Origin: Microbacterium sorbitolivorans
GTDB taxonomy: Bacteria > Actinomycetota > Actinomycetes > Actinomycetales > Microbacteriaceae
DNA length: 64,000 nt
Direction: 5' to 3'
Assembly: GCF_003327285.1 (NCBI RefSeq)
Contig: NZ_KZ848473.1
Location: 372,001 to 436,000, forward strand
Below the pieces are notes generated by a model that was not told the origin of the DNA, made no database searches, and was given only the letters and a program-made list of their open reading frames with translations. A program made the position numbers and the translations under genes. Positions 56,168 through 64,000 of the stretch are shown in pieces (position 1 is the first letter of the stretch; every line of letters starts with the position of its first letter).

Positions 56168-56234
56168 CGGTAGTCTGATCCGTCGGGGTGCCGCACCCGG
56201 CCGCGCCCCGACGACGCGACGATAGGCACCCCAG
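56168..56234 (+). promoter_or_regulatory. SulP leader with start-site hairpin
   Basis: TAGTCT at 56170-56175 is a candidate -10. The leader holds GGGGTGCC (56185-56192) and GGCACCCC (56225-56232), a perfect 8-bp pair that would close three bases before the ATG. No clear Shine-Dalgarno is seen, so the fold may control translation. Confidence 0.5.
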
Positions 56235-57707
56235 ATGAGCGCAACGACAGCCATCACGAGCGTGCGCGACGCGCTCCGCAACCCCCGGCTTCTCAGCCGC
56301 GAGGTGCTCGCGGGCCTCGTGACGACGCTCGCCCTCGTGCCCGAGGTGATCTCGTTCTCGGTCATCGCGGGCGTGGATCCGATGGTCAGCCTCGTCGCGA
56401 GCGTGGTGCTCGTGCTGTCGATGACGTTCCTCGGCGGCCGGCCCGGCGTGATCACGGCGGCTGCCGGATCCGTCGCCCTCGTGATCGCGCCGATGGTGCA
56501 CGAACACGGCACGGCGTACGTGCTCCCGGCGGTGATCCTGGCCGGCATCATCCAGATCGTGTTCGGGCTGACGGGGCTCGCGCGGCTCATGCGCTACGTG
56601 CCGCGATCGGTCATGCTGGGCTTCGTCAACGGTCTCGGCGTGCTCATCTTCATGGCGCAGGTGCGCCACGTGCTCGGCGGAAGCCCGCTCGTGTGGGTGT
56701 TCTTCGCCGTCACGCTGGCGATCGTGATCGGCCTCCCGTATGCGACAAAGATCGTGCCGGCGCCGCTCGTCGCGATCGTCGTGGTCACCGCCATCGTCAT
56801 CATCTGGCGGCTCGACGTGCCGAACGTCGCGGACGAGGGCCGCGTCGGCGGCGGGTTGCCGGGCCACACGGAACTCTCGGTGCCCCTCGACCTCGAGACG
56901 CTGCGGATCATCGTGCCGACGGCCATCAGCGTCGCGCTCGTCGGGCTGATGGAGTCGCTCCTCACCGCGAAGCTCGTCGACGAGATCACCGAGACGCCCT
57001 CGCACAAGGGGCGCGAGTCGTGGGGCCTCGGCGTCGCGAACATCTTCGGCGGGCTGTACGGAGGCATCGCGGGCTGCGCTATGATCGGCCAGACGGTACT
57101 CAATGTGAAGACGAGTGGCGCCCGCACCCGCATATCCACCTTCGTGGCCGGCGTGTTCCTCCTCGGCCTCATCACGGGCCTCAGCGACGTTATGGGACAG
57201 ATTCCGATGGTCGCGCTCGCCGCGGTGATGATGGTGGTCGCGGTGACGACGGTCGACTGGCACAGCGTGAAGCCCTCGACGCTTCGCCGCATGCCGGTGC
57301 CGGAGACGCTCGTCATGGTGGTCACGATCGCGATCGTCGTGATCACGAGCAACCTCGCCTACGGCGTGATCGCGGGCGTGATCCTCGCGATGGTGCTGTT
57401 CGCGCGCCGCGTGGCCCACGTCATCTCCGTCGAGCGCGACGTCGCGGGCGAGACGGCGCGGTACACCGTGCGCGGCCCGCTCTTCTTCGGCAGCAGCAAC
57501 GACCTGGTCGAGCAGTTCTCCTACGCGGAGGATCCGGCGTCGATCGTGATCGACCTCACGCACGCCCAGATCTGGGACGCCTCGACGGTCGCCGCGCTCG
57601 ACTCGGTCGAGGCGCTCTACGCCAAGCACGGCGCGAGCGTCTCGATCGAGGGGCTGGATGAGCGCAGCGGCCGCTTCCACGGGCGGCTCTCGGGCAACCT
57701 CGGCTGA
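56235..57707 (+). CDS. SulP-family anion transporter with STAS domain
   Basis: A 490-aa membrane transporter of the SLC26/SulP family, probably sulfate, bicarbonate or another anion. Hallmarks: GLVTTLALVPEVISFSVIAGVDP (first core segments), LMESLLTAKLVDEIT and AGCAMIGQTVLNVKTSGARTRIST, followed by a C-terminal STAS domain (about 395-485, IVIDLTHAQIWDASTVAALDS). Convergent with the FtsX-type ABC operon; the stops are seven bases apart. Confidence 0.93.
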   Translation: MSATTAITSVRDALRNPRLLSREVLAGLVTTLALVPEVISFSVIAGVDPMVSLVASVVLVLSMTFLGGRPGVITAAAGSVALVIAPMVHEHGTAYVLPAVILAGIIQIVFGLTGLARLMRYVPRSVMLGFVNGLGVLIFMAQVRHVLGGSPLVWVFFAVTLAIVIGLPYATKIVPAPLVAIVVVTAIVIIWRLDVPNVADEGRVGGGLPGHTELSVPLDLETLRIIVPTAISVALVGLMESLLTAKLVDEITETPSHKGRESWGLGVANIFGGLYGGIAGCAMIGQTVLNVKTSGARTRISTFVAGVFLLGLITGLSDVMGQIPMVALAAVMMVVAVTTVDWHSVKPSTLRRMPVPETLVMVVTIAIVVITSNLAYGVIAGVILAMVLFARRVAHVISVERDVAGETARYTVRGPLFFGSSNDLVEQFSYAEDPASIVIDLTHAQIWDASTVAALDSVEALYAKHGASVSIEGLDERSGRFHGRLSGNLG

Positions 57708-57714
57708 GCGGGCC

Positions 57715-58416
57715 TCAGACGAGCGCGGGCTCGGCGCGGCGGCCGTCGACGATCGTGACGAGCTCGTCGAGCGCGTCGCGGTGCACGAGGTCGTGCGTCA
57801 CGAGCAGGGTCGCGGTGTCGCGCTCGTGGGTGAGGCGCGCGATGAGGCCCATGATCTCGGCGCCGCGCTCCTGATCGAGCGCACTCGTGGGCTCGTCGAC
57901 GAGGAGCACCTCGGGCTGGTGGACGAGGGCGCGGGCGATGGCGGCGCGCTGGCGCTGACCGCCGGAGAGCTGGTGCACGCGCTTGTCGGCGTGGGCGATG
58001 AGCCCGACGGCGTCGAGCAGCTCGTCGACGCGGGCGTCGATCGCGGCCGTGCGGGCCTTGTTCGAGGATCCGCCGAGGCGCGCCATCACCTGCACCTGCT
58101 CGCGGACCGTGAGCGCCGGGATGAGGTTCGACTGCTGGAAGACGATGCCGATGCGCTCGCGGCGGAGGGTGGTCGCCTCGGCGCGCGAGAGCTGGGCCGC
58201 GTCGACGGCGTTCTCGCCGTTTCCGATGAGCACGCCTCCCGAATCGGGGCGGATCAGCGTCGCTGCGACGGCGAGGATGCTCGACTTGCCGGATCCGGAG
58301 GGGCCGGTGATGCCGGTGACGACGCCGTTCTCGCCGCGGAGGGTGACGTGATCGATGGCGGTGATGCGGTTATCGCCGTCGGGGAAGGTGAGGGTGACGT
58401 TCTGCAGATCGATCAT
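57715..58416 (-). CDS. ABC transporter ATPase, LolD/MacB type
   Basis: A 233-aa ATPase partnering the FtsX-like permease. Walker A GPSGSGKSS (38-46), Q-loop FQQSNLIPALTV, signature LSGGQRQR, Walker B LLVDEPTSALD. ATG 58416 overlaps the permease stop (ATGA). Such pairs export peptides or lipids, or drive cell-envelope signalling. Confidence 0.94.
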   Translation of the reverse strand: MIDLQNVTLTFPDGDNRITAIDHVTLRGENGVVTGITGPSGSGKSSILAVAATLIRPDSGGVLIGNGENAVDAAQLSRAEATTLRRERIGIVFQQSNLIPALTVREQVQVMARLGGSSNKARTAAIDARVDELLDAVGLIAHADKRVHQLSGGQRQRAAIARALVHQPEVLLVDEPTSALDQERGAEIMGLIARLTHERDTATLLVTHDLVHRDALDELVTIVDGRRAEPALV

Positions 58417-59504
58417 CGGTTGCTCCCGAGTGCGGTGAGGGGGTCGGCGTTGGTGACGGAGCGGAGCGCGAAGGCGGCGCCCGCGAGGCCCAGGAGGGCC
58501 ATGATGGCGGCAGGGGCGATGGTCGTGAGGGGGCTCACGATGAACGGCAGCGCGGATCCGACGAGCATGCCGACGCCCGCGACGACGGCGTTGCCGAGGC
58601 CGATGCCGGCGACCAGCACGATGAGCGCCTGACCGAGGGAGTCTCGGACGAGGGATCCGGTGGTCGCGCCGAGCGCCTTGAGCACGGCGATGTCGCCGGA
58701 GCGCTGCATCGTCCACACCGTGAAGAAGGCGCCGACCACGAGGGCCGAGATGCCGAAGAGCATGGCGATCATGAGGCCGAGCGAGCCGATCTCGGAGCGG
58801 AAGGCCTCGAGCGCGGTAAGGCTCGAGAGGGTCGTCTCGGCCTTCGTGCCTGTCTGGTCGCCGATGGCCTGCCAGTCGGCGTCGCTGCTCACCGAGAGGG
58901 CGGTGGCCTCTCCGGATCCGCCGGTGCGGGCGCTCGCGGCGCTCCACGCGTCGGGGGTCATGGTGATGACGGGGGTGTGGCTGTACCAGAGGTCGCCGCC
59001 GATCGAGGCGACCGTGTAGTCGTCGCCCGCGAGGGTGATCGTGTCGCCGACGGAGGCGTCGAGGTCGCTCGCGGCGCCCTTCGAGAGGCCCACCTCGTCG
59101 TCGTGCGCCGGGGCGAGGGCCACGAGCGCGTTGCCGTCCGCGTCCGGCACGTCGGTGGGGATCCCGTAGAGGGCGACACCGACGGGGTCGTCGGCTCCGC
59201 TCATCGAGACGCGCGACTGCGTGATGCCGATGGGCGTGACGGAGGTGACGCCGTCGGCATCGCTCCAGGCCTTCACGGTGGCGTCGTCGATCGCCGACGT
59301 CGCGAAGCTGGGCGTGCCGCTGGCGGGCTGCTGCAGGACGATGCGGTCGCCGGGGATCTGCAGGACCGAGGAGATGTTCTGGGACGCGAGGCCGGCGGTC
59401 AGGCCCGACAGGAAGCCGACGAGGACCGTGATGAGGGCGACGACCGACCCGATCAGGAGGAAACGGCCGCGGGCGAATCGCAGCTCTCTCCAAGCAACAA
59501 ACAC
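58413..59504 (-). CDS. FtsX-like ABC permease
   Basis: A 363-aa MacB/FtsX-fold permease: one N-terminal membrane segment (about 15-40), a large extracellular domain of around 200 residues, and three C-terminal segments with VLKALGATTGSLVRDSLGQAL. The start is GTG 59504 (MFVAWRELRFARG), supported by GGAAAGG at ribosome-site distance; the longer frame adds only Arg-rich residues. It is divergent from the histidine kinase gene, which may regulate it. Confidence 0.92.
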   Translation of the reverse strand: MFVAWRELRFARGRFLLIGSVVALITVLVGFLSGLTAGLASQNISSVLQIPGDRIVLQQPASGTPSFATSAIDDATVKAWSDADGVTSVTPIGITQSRVSMSGADDPVGVALYGIPTDVPDADGNALVALAPAHDDEVGLSKGAASDLDASVGDTITLAGDDYTVASIGGDLWYSHTPVITMTPDAWSAASARTGGSGEATALSVSSDADWQAIGDQTGTKAETTLSSLTALEAFRSEIGSLGLMIAMLFGISALVVGAFFTVWTMQRSGDIAVLKALGATTGSLVRDSLGQALIVLVAGIGLGNAVVAGVGMLVGSALPFIVSPLTTIAPAAIMALLGLAGAAFALRSVTNADPLTALGSNR

Positions 59505-59653
59505 GAGATTGCCTTTCCACTTGGGCGCTCTGCTCAAGCTCTTCCTCAAGCCTCGTTTCCGGCGACGTTTCGTACATCGCCAGAATCGTCGCAATCGCGG
59601 TCAAACTTTCGGTTGATGCCCGCGGGCTGGCGACTCGCATAGTCTGGGCGGGT

Positions 59654-60847
59654 ATGGCACGCTCGAACCTCGCCCCGGCATCTCCCGGCCTCCGATATGG
59701 CCTGCACGCTCTGCTCGTGGGGCTCGCGGGCTTCGCCGTCGTGCGCGCCTTCGTCGTCTCCTCGCCGAAGGCGGGATGGGTGCTCGGGGTCGGCCTGGCG
59801 TTCGTGTTCGTCTACCTCGCGGGAGCGGGCACGGCGCGCAGGCGCAGGGACCACCCGGTGCCGCGCCGGGTCGCGCTGTGGTGGGTGACGGGCCTCACGG
59901 TGCTGTGGGCGGCGCTCACGTGGCTGAGCCCCGAGGGCGCCTACCTCGTCTTCCCGCTGTTCTTCCTCTACCTGTACCTGCTCCCGGGGCACCGCGGCGT
60001 CGTCGTCATCGTGCTCGCCACGGCCTTCGCGGTCGTCGCGCTGGGCCTGCACCTCGGGTTCAGCGTGGGCGGCGTGATGGGCCCGCTCGTGGGGGCAGGC
60101 GTCGCCCTGCTCATTGGCTGGGCCTACGGGGCGCTCCGCCGCGAGGCCGAGGCCCGCGAGAGGTTGCTCGCCGAGCTGATCCGCACGAGGCAACAGCTCG
60201 CCGACACGGAGCGCGAGCAGGGCACGCTCGCCGAGCGCGCGAGGCTCGCCCGCGAGATTCACGACACCGTCGCGCAGGGGCTCTCATCGATCCAGATGCT
60301 GCTGCGCGCGGCGGAGCGCGACGTGCCGGAACCCGGCGCCGGGTACCTGCGCCTCGCGCGCGAGACGGCGGCCGACAGCCTCGCCGAGACCCGCCAGATC
60401 ATTCACGAGCTCACGCCGGCGCGGCTCGGCGAGGGCCTCGCGAGCGCGCTCGGGCGGCTCGCGCGCGAACAGGCGGAGCGATCGCGGATCCGGATCGAGG
60501 TCGGTACGGAGGAGATCGAGCTGCCAATGGCGACCCAGACGGCGCTCCTGCGCCTCGCTCAGGGGGCGCTCTCGAACGCGATCCGGCACGCTGACGCGAG
60601 CAGGATCGATGTCGATCTCGCGCGCGACGGCGACGCCGTGAGCCTCACGGTGCGCGACGACGGGCGCGGCTTCGAGGTCGAGGGCGCCGTCGCGAGCGCC
60701 CACGAGGAGGGATCCTTTGGGATTCAGGCCATGCGAGAGCGCGTGGCGCAATTCGACGGCACGCTCGACATCGCGTCGACGCCGGGCCACGGAACGACGG
60801 TGACGGCGCGACTGCCGCTCCACAGCGAGAGCGAGGCGACCGAGTGA
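59654..60847 (+). CDS. Sensor histidine kinase, HisKA_3 (NarX/DesK) type
   Basis: A 397-aa membrane sensor: about six hydrophobic segments in the first 165 residues with no large extracellular domain, a coiled-coil stretch, the phosphorylated His203 in [13 protein letters not shown], and an HATPase_c domain ([26 protein letters not shown]). TAGTCT ends eight bases before the ATG. The stop overlaps the regulator start (GTGA). Membrane-stress sensing is possible given the neighbouring FtsX-type ABC transporter. Confidence 0.93.
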   Translation: MARSNLAPASPGLRYGLHALLVGLAGFAVVRAFVVSSPKAGWVLGVGLAFVFVYLAGAGTARRRRDHPVPRRVALWWVTGLTVLWAALTWLSPEGAYLVFPLFFLYLYLLPGHRGVVVIVLATAFAVVALGLHLGFSVGGVMGPLVGAGVALLIGWAYGALRREAEARERLLAELIRTRQQLADTEREQGTLAERARLAREIHDTVAQGLSSIQMLLRAAERDVPEPGAGYLRLARETAADSLAETRQIIHELTPARLGEGLASALGRLAREQAERSRIRIEVGTEEIELPMATQTALLRLAQGALSNAIRHADASRIDVDLARDGDAVSLTVRDDGRGFEVEGAVASAHEEGSFGIQAMRERVAQFDGTLDIASTPGHGTTVTARLPLHSESEATE

Positions 60848-61464
60848 TCCGGATTCTTCTTGCCGACGACCACCCCGTCGTGCGGGCGGGGGTGCGCGCC
60901 ATGCTCTCGGGAGACCCCGACCTCGACGTCATCGGCGAGGCCACGACGCCGGGCGAGGCGATCGCCATGGCGACCGAGATCGCGCCCGACATCGTGCTGA
61001 TGGACCTGCAATTCGGCACCGACCAGACGGGCGCCGACGCGACCCGAGCGATCCGCGCGCTCGTGGATCCGCCGCCCGTGCTCGTGCTCACGAACTACGA
61101 CACCGATAGCGACATCCTGAGCGCCGTGGAGGCGGGGGCGAGCGGGTACCTGCTCAAGGATTCGCCGCCCGACGAGCTCATCGCGGCGATCCGCGCGGCG
61201 GCGGCGGGGGAGACGGCCCTCGCCCCGGCGGTCGCGGGCCGGCTCCTGGCGCGGATGCGCTCGCCGCAGCCGAACCTCAGCCGTCGCGAGGTGGAGGTGC
61301 TGCGCCTCGTGGCCGAGGGGGCGACGAACAGCGAGATCGGGCGGCGCCTGCACATCAGCGACGCGACGGTGAAGTCGCACCTCGTGCACATCTTCACGAA
61401 GCTCGGGGTCGCGTCGCGCACGGCGGCGGTCGCGGCCGCGCGAGAGAGCGGGATCCTCCGCTAG
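60844..61464 (+). CDS. NarL-family response regulator
   Basis: A 206-aa regulator with receiver Asp54 (VLMDLQFG), Lys105 (YLLKDSP) and a LuxR-type DNA-binding domain ([40 protein letters not shown]). The GTG at 60844 overlaps the kinase stop, so the two form one operon and a cognate pair. Confidence 0.95.
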   Translation: MIRILLADDHPVVRAGVRAMLSGDPDLDVIGEATTPGEAIAMATEIAPDIVLMDLQFGTDQTGADATRAIRALVDPPPVLVLTNYDTDSDILSAVEAGASGYLLKDSPPDELIAAIRAAAAGETALAPAVAGRLLARMRSPQPNLSRREVEVLRLVAEGATNSEIGRRLHISDATVKSHLVHIFTKLGVASRTAAVAAARESGILR

Positions 61465-61527
61465 AGATTTCTCGTCTCCTCCCGTTCACCAGAAATTTTT
61501 TTACATGACGGGGAATGTATTTGTTAT

Positions 61528-61548
61528 CGTGTGGGTTGTACCCCCACG
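61528..61548. promoter_or_regulatory. Inverted repeat upstream of MarR-yceI
   Basis: CGTGTGGG-ttgta-CCCCCACG, eight-base arms with one mismatch, overlapping a TTATCGT -10-like hexamer. It is 25 bases before the MarR start codon and is a candidate autoregulatory operator. Confidence 0.5.
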
Positions 61549-61572
61549 TAGCAGCGCAGAGAGGAGACCCGG

Positions 61573-62061
61573 ATGACATCGCCCGCTGACACGACGCGAC
61601 CGACGTCGGCCGAGCTTCGCCTCGCGAATGCGTCGTGGGAGGCACTCTTCCGCTCGCAGGTCGTGCTGATGCGTGAATTCGTTGCCGAGCAATCGTGGGT
61701 CGAGATCACGCAGCACGAGTACGACGTGCTCTACACGCTCGCGAAGGCCCCCGACGGCCTGAGCCTCGCCGAGGCCAATCGCGAGACGCTCATGACGCAG
61801 GGCGGGCTGTCGAAGCTCGTCTCGCGGCTCGTCGACCGCGGCTTCATCACCCGGTGTACCGACGACGTCGACCGCCGGGCCGTCAAGCTGCGCCTCACCG
61901 AGGAGGGGCGCGAGATGCAGCGCCTCGTCGGCAGGCGGCACGCGCGCTCGGTCGCCGGCGTCATGCGCAGGGCGCTCACGCCGGATCAGATGGAGCAGCT
62001 GCTTGAGCTGGGCACGACGATCATCGCGAACATGAGCGACCCGGCCCCGACCTCCCCGTAA
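61573..62061 (+). CDS. MarR-family regulator
   Basis: A 162-aa winged-helix protein (VEITQHEYDVLYTLAKAPDGLSLAEANRETLMTQGGLSKLVSRLVDRGFI, and the wing DDVDRRAVKLRLTEEG). GAGGAG lies about ten bases before ATG 61573. It is followed after 38 bp by yceI in the same direction, so it probably controls itself and yceI. No redox Cys is evident in the first helix. Confidence 0.92.
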   Translation: MTSPADTTRPTSAELRLANASWEALFRSQVVLMREFVAEQSWVEITQHEYDVLYTLAKAPDGLSLAEANRETLMTQGGLSKLVSRLVDRGFITRCTDDVDRRAVKLRLTEEGREMQRLVGRRHARSVAGVMRRALTPDQMEQLLELGTTIIANMSDPAPTSP

Positions 62062-62099
62062 ACCCCCGATTCTCCCCATCCGTCTCGAAAGGACACATC

Positions 62100-62657
62100 A
62101 TGACCCTCAGCGCTTCCACCATCCCCGGTTACGTCGCAGGCACCTGGACGATCGACCCCGCCCACTCGGAGGTCGCCTTCTCGGTGCGCCACCTCGCGAT
62201 CAGCAAGGTCAAGGGCACGTTCGAGAACTTCGACGTCACGGTCGTGACGGCCGACGAGATCGAGAACTCGACCGTCGAGGCATCGATCGAGATCGCGAGC
62301 GTCAACACGGGCCAGGAGGGTCGCGACCAGCACCTCCGGACGGGTGACTTCTTCGCCGCCGACGAGTTCCCGCAGATGACGTTCCGCTCGACCGGCATCA
62401 CGGTCAAGGGCGACGACCTGCTCGTCGACGGCGAGCTCACGCTGCGCGGCGTCACGAAGCCCGTCACGCTGACGGCCGAGTTCGGCGGCATCACGACCGA
62501 CGGTTACGGCCAGACGAAGGCGGGCGGCTCGGCGACGACGAAGATCAACCGCCTCGACTTCGGCGTCAACTGGAACGCGGCCCTCGAGGCCGGCGGCTTC
62601 ACGCTGGGCGACGAGGTCACCATCAACCTCGAGCTGCAGTTCACGCTCCAGAAGTAA
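62100..62657 (+). CDS. YceI-family polyisoprenoid-binding-like protein
   Basis: A 185-aa lipocalin-like protein that in relatives binds isoprenoid quinones or polyisoprenoids. Family text: TWTIDPAHSEVAFSVRHLAISKVKGTFENFD, RDQHLRTGDFF, ELTLRGVTKPVTLTAEF and DFGVNWN. No signal peptide is present, so this version is likely cytoplasmic. AAAGGA precedes ATG 62100. It ends at a strong terminator. Confidence 0.95.
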   Translation: MTLSASTIPGYVAGTWTIDPAHSEVAFSVRHLAISKVKGTFENFDVTVVTADEIENSTVEASIEIASVNTGQEGRDQHLRTGDFFAADEFPQMTFRSTGITVKGDDLLVDGELTLRGVTKPVTLTAEFGGITTDGYGQTKAGGSATTKINRLDFGVNWNAALEAGGFTLGDEVTINLELQFTLQK

Positions 62658-62668
62658 TTTCTGCCGGA

Positions 62669-62708
62669 CGTGGCCCGCTCCCATCTTCGGGGGCGGGCCA
62701 CGTTTGTG
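62669..62708 (+). terminator. Intrinsic terminator after yceI
   Basis: ACGTGGCCCGC (62669-62679) pairs with GCGGGCCACGT (62694-62704) over 11 bp and is followed by TTGTGT. It lies between convergent genes. Confidence 0.85.
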
Positions 62709-62716
62709 TCTGGGTC

Positions 62717-63238
62717 TCAGTAGGCCTGTTGGAAGGCAAAGCGCACCTCGGGGGCGAAGACGTAGAGGTCGTCGCACCGGTAGCCGCGCAGCCACGGCTG
62801 GCCGTCGACGACGCGTAGGTAGAAGCCCGTCGGGAAGTCGGGATCGTCGGAGAGCACGGGCGAGGCGACGTTGAGGGCGGCGTCGGGGGCGCGCCCCGCC
62901 GACATGACCGAGTCGGCCGACTCGGGCTGATCGAGCCAGGCGAGGCGCAGATAGGGCGCGGTCTGCGGGGGACAGAGACTCAGCCCATGTTCTTCGGCTG
63001 CCGCAAATATCTGGGGGAGCGTCGCACCGGCCGCGTGTCCCAGTTCTGCAACAGTGCGGTCGACGATGCGAACGGCTTCGCTGAGCGGCTCGTCGAAGAC
63101 GGCGTGCGCGAGCAGGGCGTCGGCGTGGGGATTTAGCAGGACGCCCGCGAGGCGGAGCTGTTCGACAAGCTCCTGCCGCGAGTGGCCGCTGATCGCGAGT
63201 TCGAAGGATCCGGGCCAGATGGTGTTCTCGGGGGCCAT
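62717..63238 (-). CDS. Conserved hypothetical protein, 173 aa
   Basis: A soluble protein from a widespread family of unknown function; it resembles proteins with the text ATLPQIFAAAEEHGLSLCP...PYLRLAWLDQPE...DFPTGFYLRVVDGQPWLRGYRCDDLYVFAPEVRFAF. The first third (SFELAISGHSRQELVEQLRLAGVLLNPHA) is helical. The start is ATG 63238, with TACGAT six bases upstream (leaderless), not the ATG at 63277. I know of no assigned function. Confidence 0.78.
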   Translation of the reverse strand: MAPENTIWPGSFELAISGHSRQELVEQLRLAGVLLNPHADALLAHAVFDEPLSEAVRIVDRTVAELGHAAGATLPQIFAAAEEHGLSLCPPQTAPYLRLAWLDQPESADSVMSAGRAPDAALNVASPVLSDDPDFPTGFYLRVVDGQPWLRGYRCDDLYVFAPEVRFAFQQAY

Positions 63239-63309
63239 GCGGCCATCGTATTTCGCGGCGGTGGACGTTCGCGACACCCGACGGGATCCGCCGTGCGAGT
63301 CTTCTGCAC

Positions 63310-64000
63310 TCAGCTGGGTGAGCCTTCGGGCGCTGGTGGGTACTTGACGAGCGCCTCGGGATCCCGAAGACCGTTCGGATCCAGTTCGAGCAGCACGTCA
63401 ATACCCGTCGGTGATCGACATCGTGGTCGTGGATGACCACCACCGTGCCTCCCACGACGGGCGCGTTCGCGCGAGGACCACACAGCTCGTCGGTGACGGA
63501 TCGAGTGCCGCGCTTCGTGCGGAACTCGGCGGTCAGGGTGAAGACAGGGTCGTCGTCTTGGTAGGCGTGTTTCCAACTGAGGTCGGTGATCGTCGCGACC
63601 GTGCGGCTGCCATGTTCGCGGAGGTGTTCTCGACGGAGGTGCCGTGCATATCGCCGGCGAAGCGCCCTGAGGAACGCGCGGAACGAGAGCAGGCTGAGGA
63701 AGAGAAACAACGCACCGAGTGCGGTGATGCCGAAAGCGATGGGCGGTTGGACGAAACCGGGACCGGCGACGATCAGCCCGAAGCCGCAACCGAGCAAGCC
63801 TGAAATCATTCCGGCGACGGTGGGGGCTCCGCCCCGCGTCGACCAGGGCTCCGAGGTATCGAGGGAGATCGCGAGCCCGGCCCCGAGAAACATCGCCGCC
63901 AAAGCCACGATGACGCCGACGGCCTCGGGCACTGCTGGCCATCGGACGTCGAAGAGGTGTGTGAGCGCGGGGTCGGGATGGAGCGGACAGACGCGCCCGC
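63310..64000 (-). pseudogene. DUF3592-like membrane protein, apparently frameshifted, 5' end outside window
   Basis: From the right edge the minus frame reads CPLHPDPALTHLFDVRWPAVPEAVG, then two membrane segments (VIVALAAMFLGAGLAISL and IAFGITALGALFLFLSLLSF), an Arg-rich loop and a DUF3592-like beta domain up to VVVIHDHDVDHRRV near 63415. There the expected ending, LLELDPNGLRDPEALVKYPP, continues in a different frame and stops at 63310. A one-base loss (or two-base gain) at about 63395-63415 explains this. It may be a real pseudogene or a sequence error. The GTG at 63930-63932 is an internal start candidate, but coding sense continues upstream to the edge. Confidence 0.65.

Noticed and set aside
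57715-59640. Single 641-codon gene joining the ATPase frame with sequence beyond 58416
   Set aside because: The FtsX-like permease in another frame covers 58413-59504 with clear membrane segments. The ATPase begins at ATG 58416 with a four-base overlap.
61986-63932. 648-codon minus-strand frame spanning yceI and the 173-aa gene
   Set aside because: Only its first part (before about 63415) looks like protein. The rest lies antisense to yceI or out of frame with the 173-aa gene, which supports a frameshift in the first gene.

Overview
The window looks like ordinary chromosome from a high-G+C actinobacterium, most likely a member of the Microbacteriaceae (Micrococcales). The evidence is the G+C-rich third codon positions, the conserved runs rplS-lepB-rnhB-DUF2469-yraN-comM-dprA and rpsB-tsf-pyrH-frr-cdsA, an LpqH-type lipoprotein, a GatCAB cluster and a Rv2578c-like radical SAM gene. 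No tRNA, rRNA, CRISPR, prophage or insertion sequence was recognised. Both ends cut genes: a Ski2/HelY-like helicase enters at the left edge, and a DUF3592-like membrane protein, apparently frameshifted, leaves at the right edge.

Layout. 1-6.2 kb: helicase end, trmD, map (opposite strand), rplS, lepB, rnhB and DUF2469. 6.2-10.8 kb: DNA uptake and processing genes (YraN, ComM, DprA) facing a XerC-type recombinase and an M23 peptidase. 10.9-15.8 kb: translation and lipid genes (rpsB, tsf, pyrH, frr, cdsA) and a DivIVA-domain protein. 15.8-22.8 kb: envelope and unknown genes, a thioredoxin/TPR protein and a cysteine desulfurase that feeds the tRNA thiolase mnmA, followed by ligA. 26.6-32.9 kb: a minus-strand galactoside operon (lacI-SBP-permease-permease-GH42 beta-galactosidase) with matching 14-bp operators in front of lacI and of the SBP gene. 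33-40 kb: fadD, an OhrR/MarR regulator, gatCAB and dinB. 40-43.5 kb: a GerW-like protein, a P-loop kinase, the metallopeptidase-clpS-DUF2017 operon, a 128-bp tandem repeat array, and an RNase HI with an extra C-terminal domain. 43.5-52 kb: TetR-SDR, enzymes of fatty-acid or nitronate type, an SOS-type radical SAM gene, PPK2 and a lipoprotein. 52-64 kb: transporters (CynX-type MFS, ABC exporter, SulP, FtsX-type ABC), a two-component system, MarR-YceI and two poorly known proteins.

Two themes run through the window. First, 18 genes have a -10-like hexamer (mostly TANNNT) exactly six bases before the start codon, which points to extensive leaderless transcription. Second, there is unexplained non-coding structure: two copies of a nested palindrome at gene ends, and a five-unit array with a 128-bp period between rnhA and the metallopeptidase operon. 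Both contain the 10-mer AATTCTCCGC. The palindrome GGATCC is also strongly over-represented in all reading frames. These non-coding signals are the best candidates for something undescribed; none of the protein genes forms an obviously new system.
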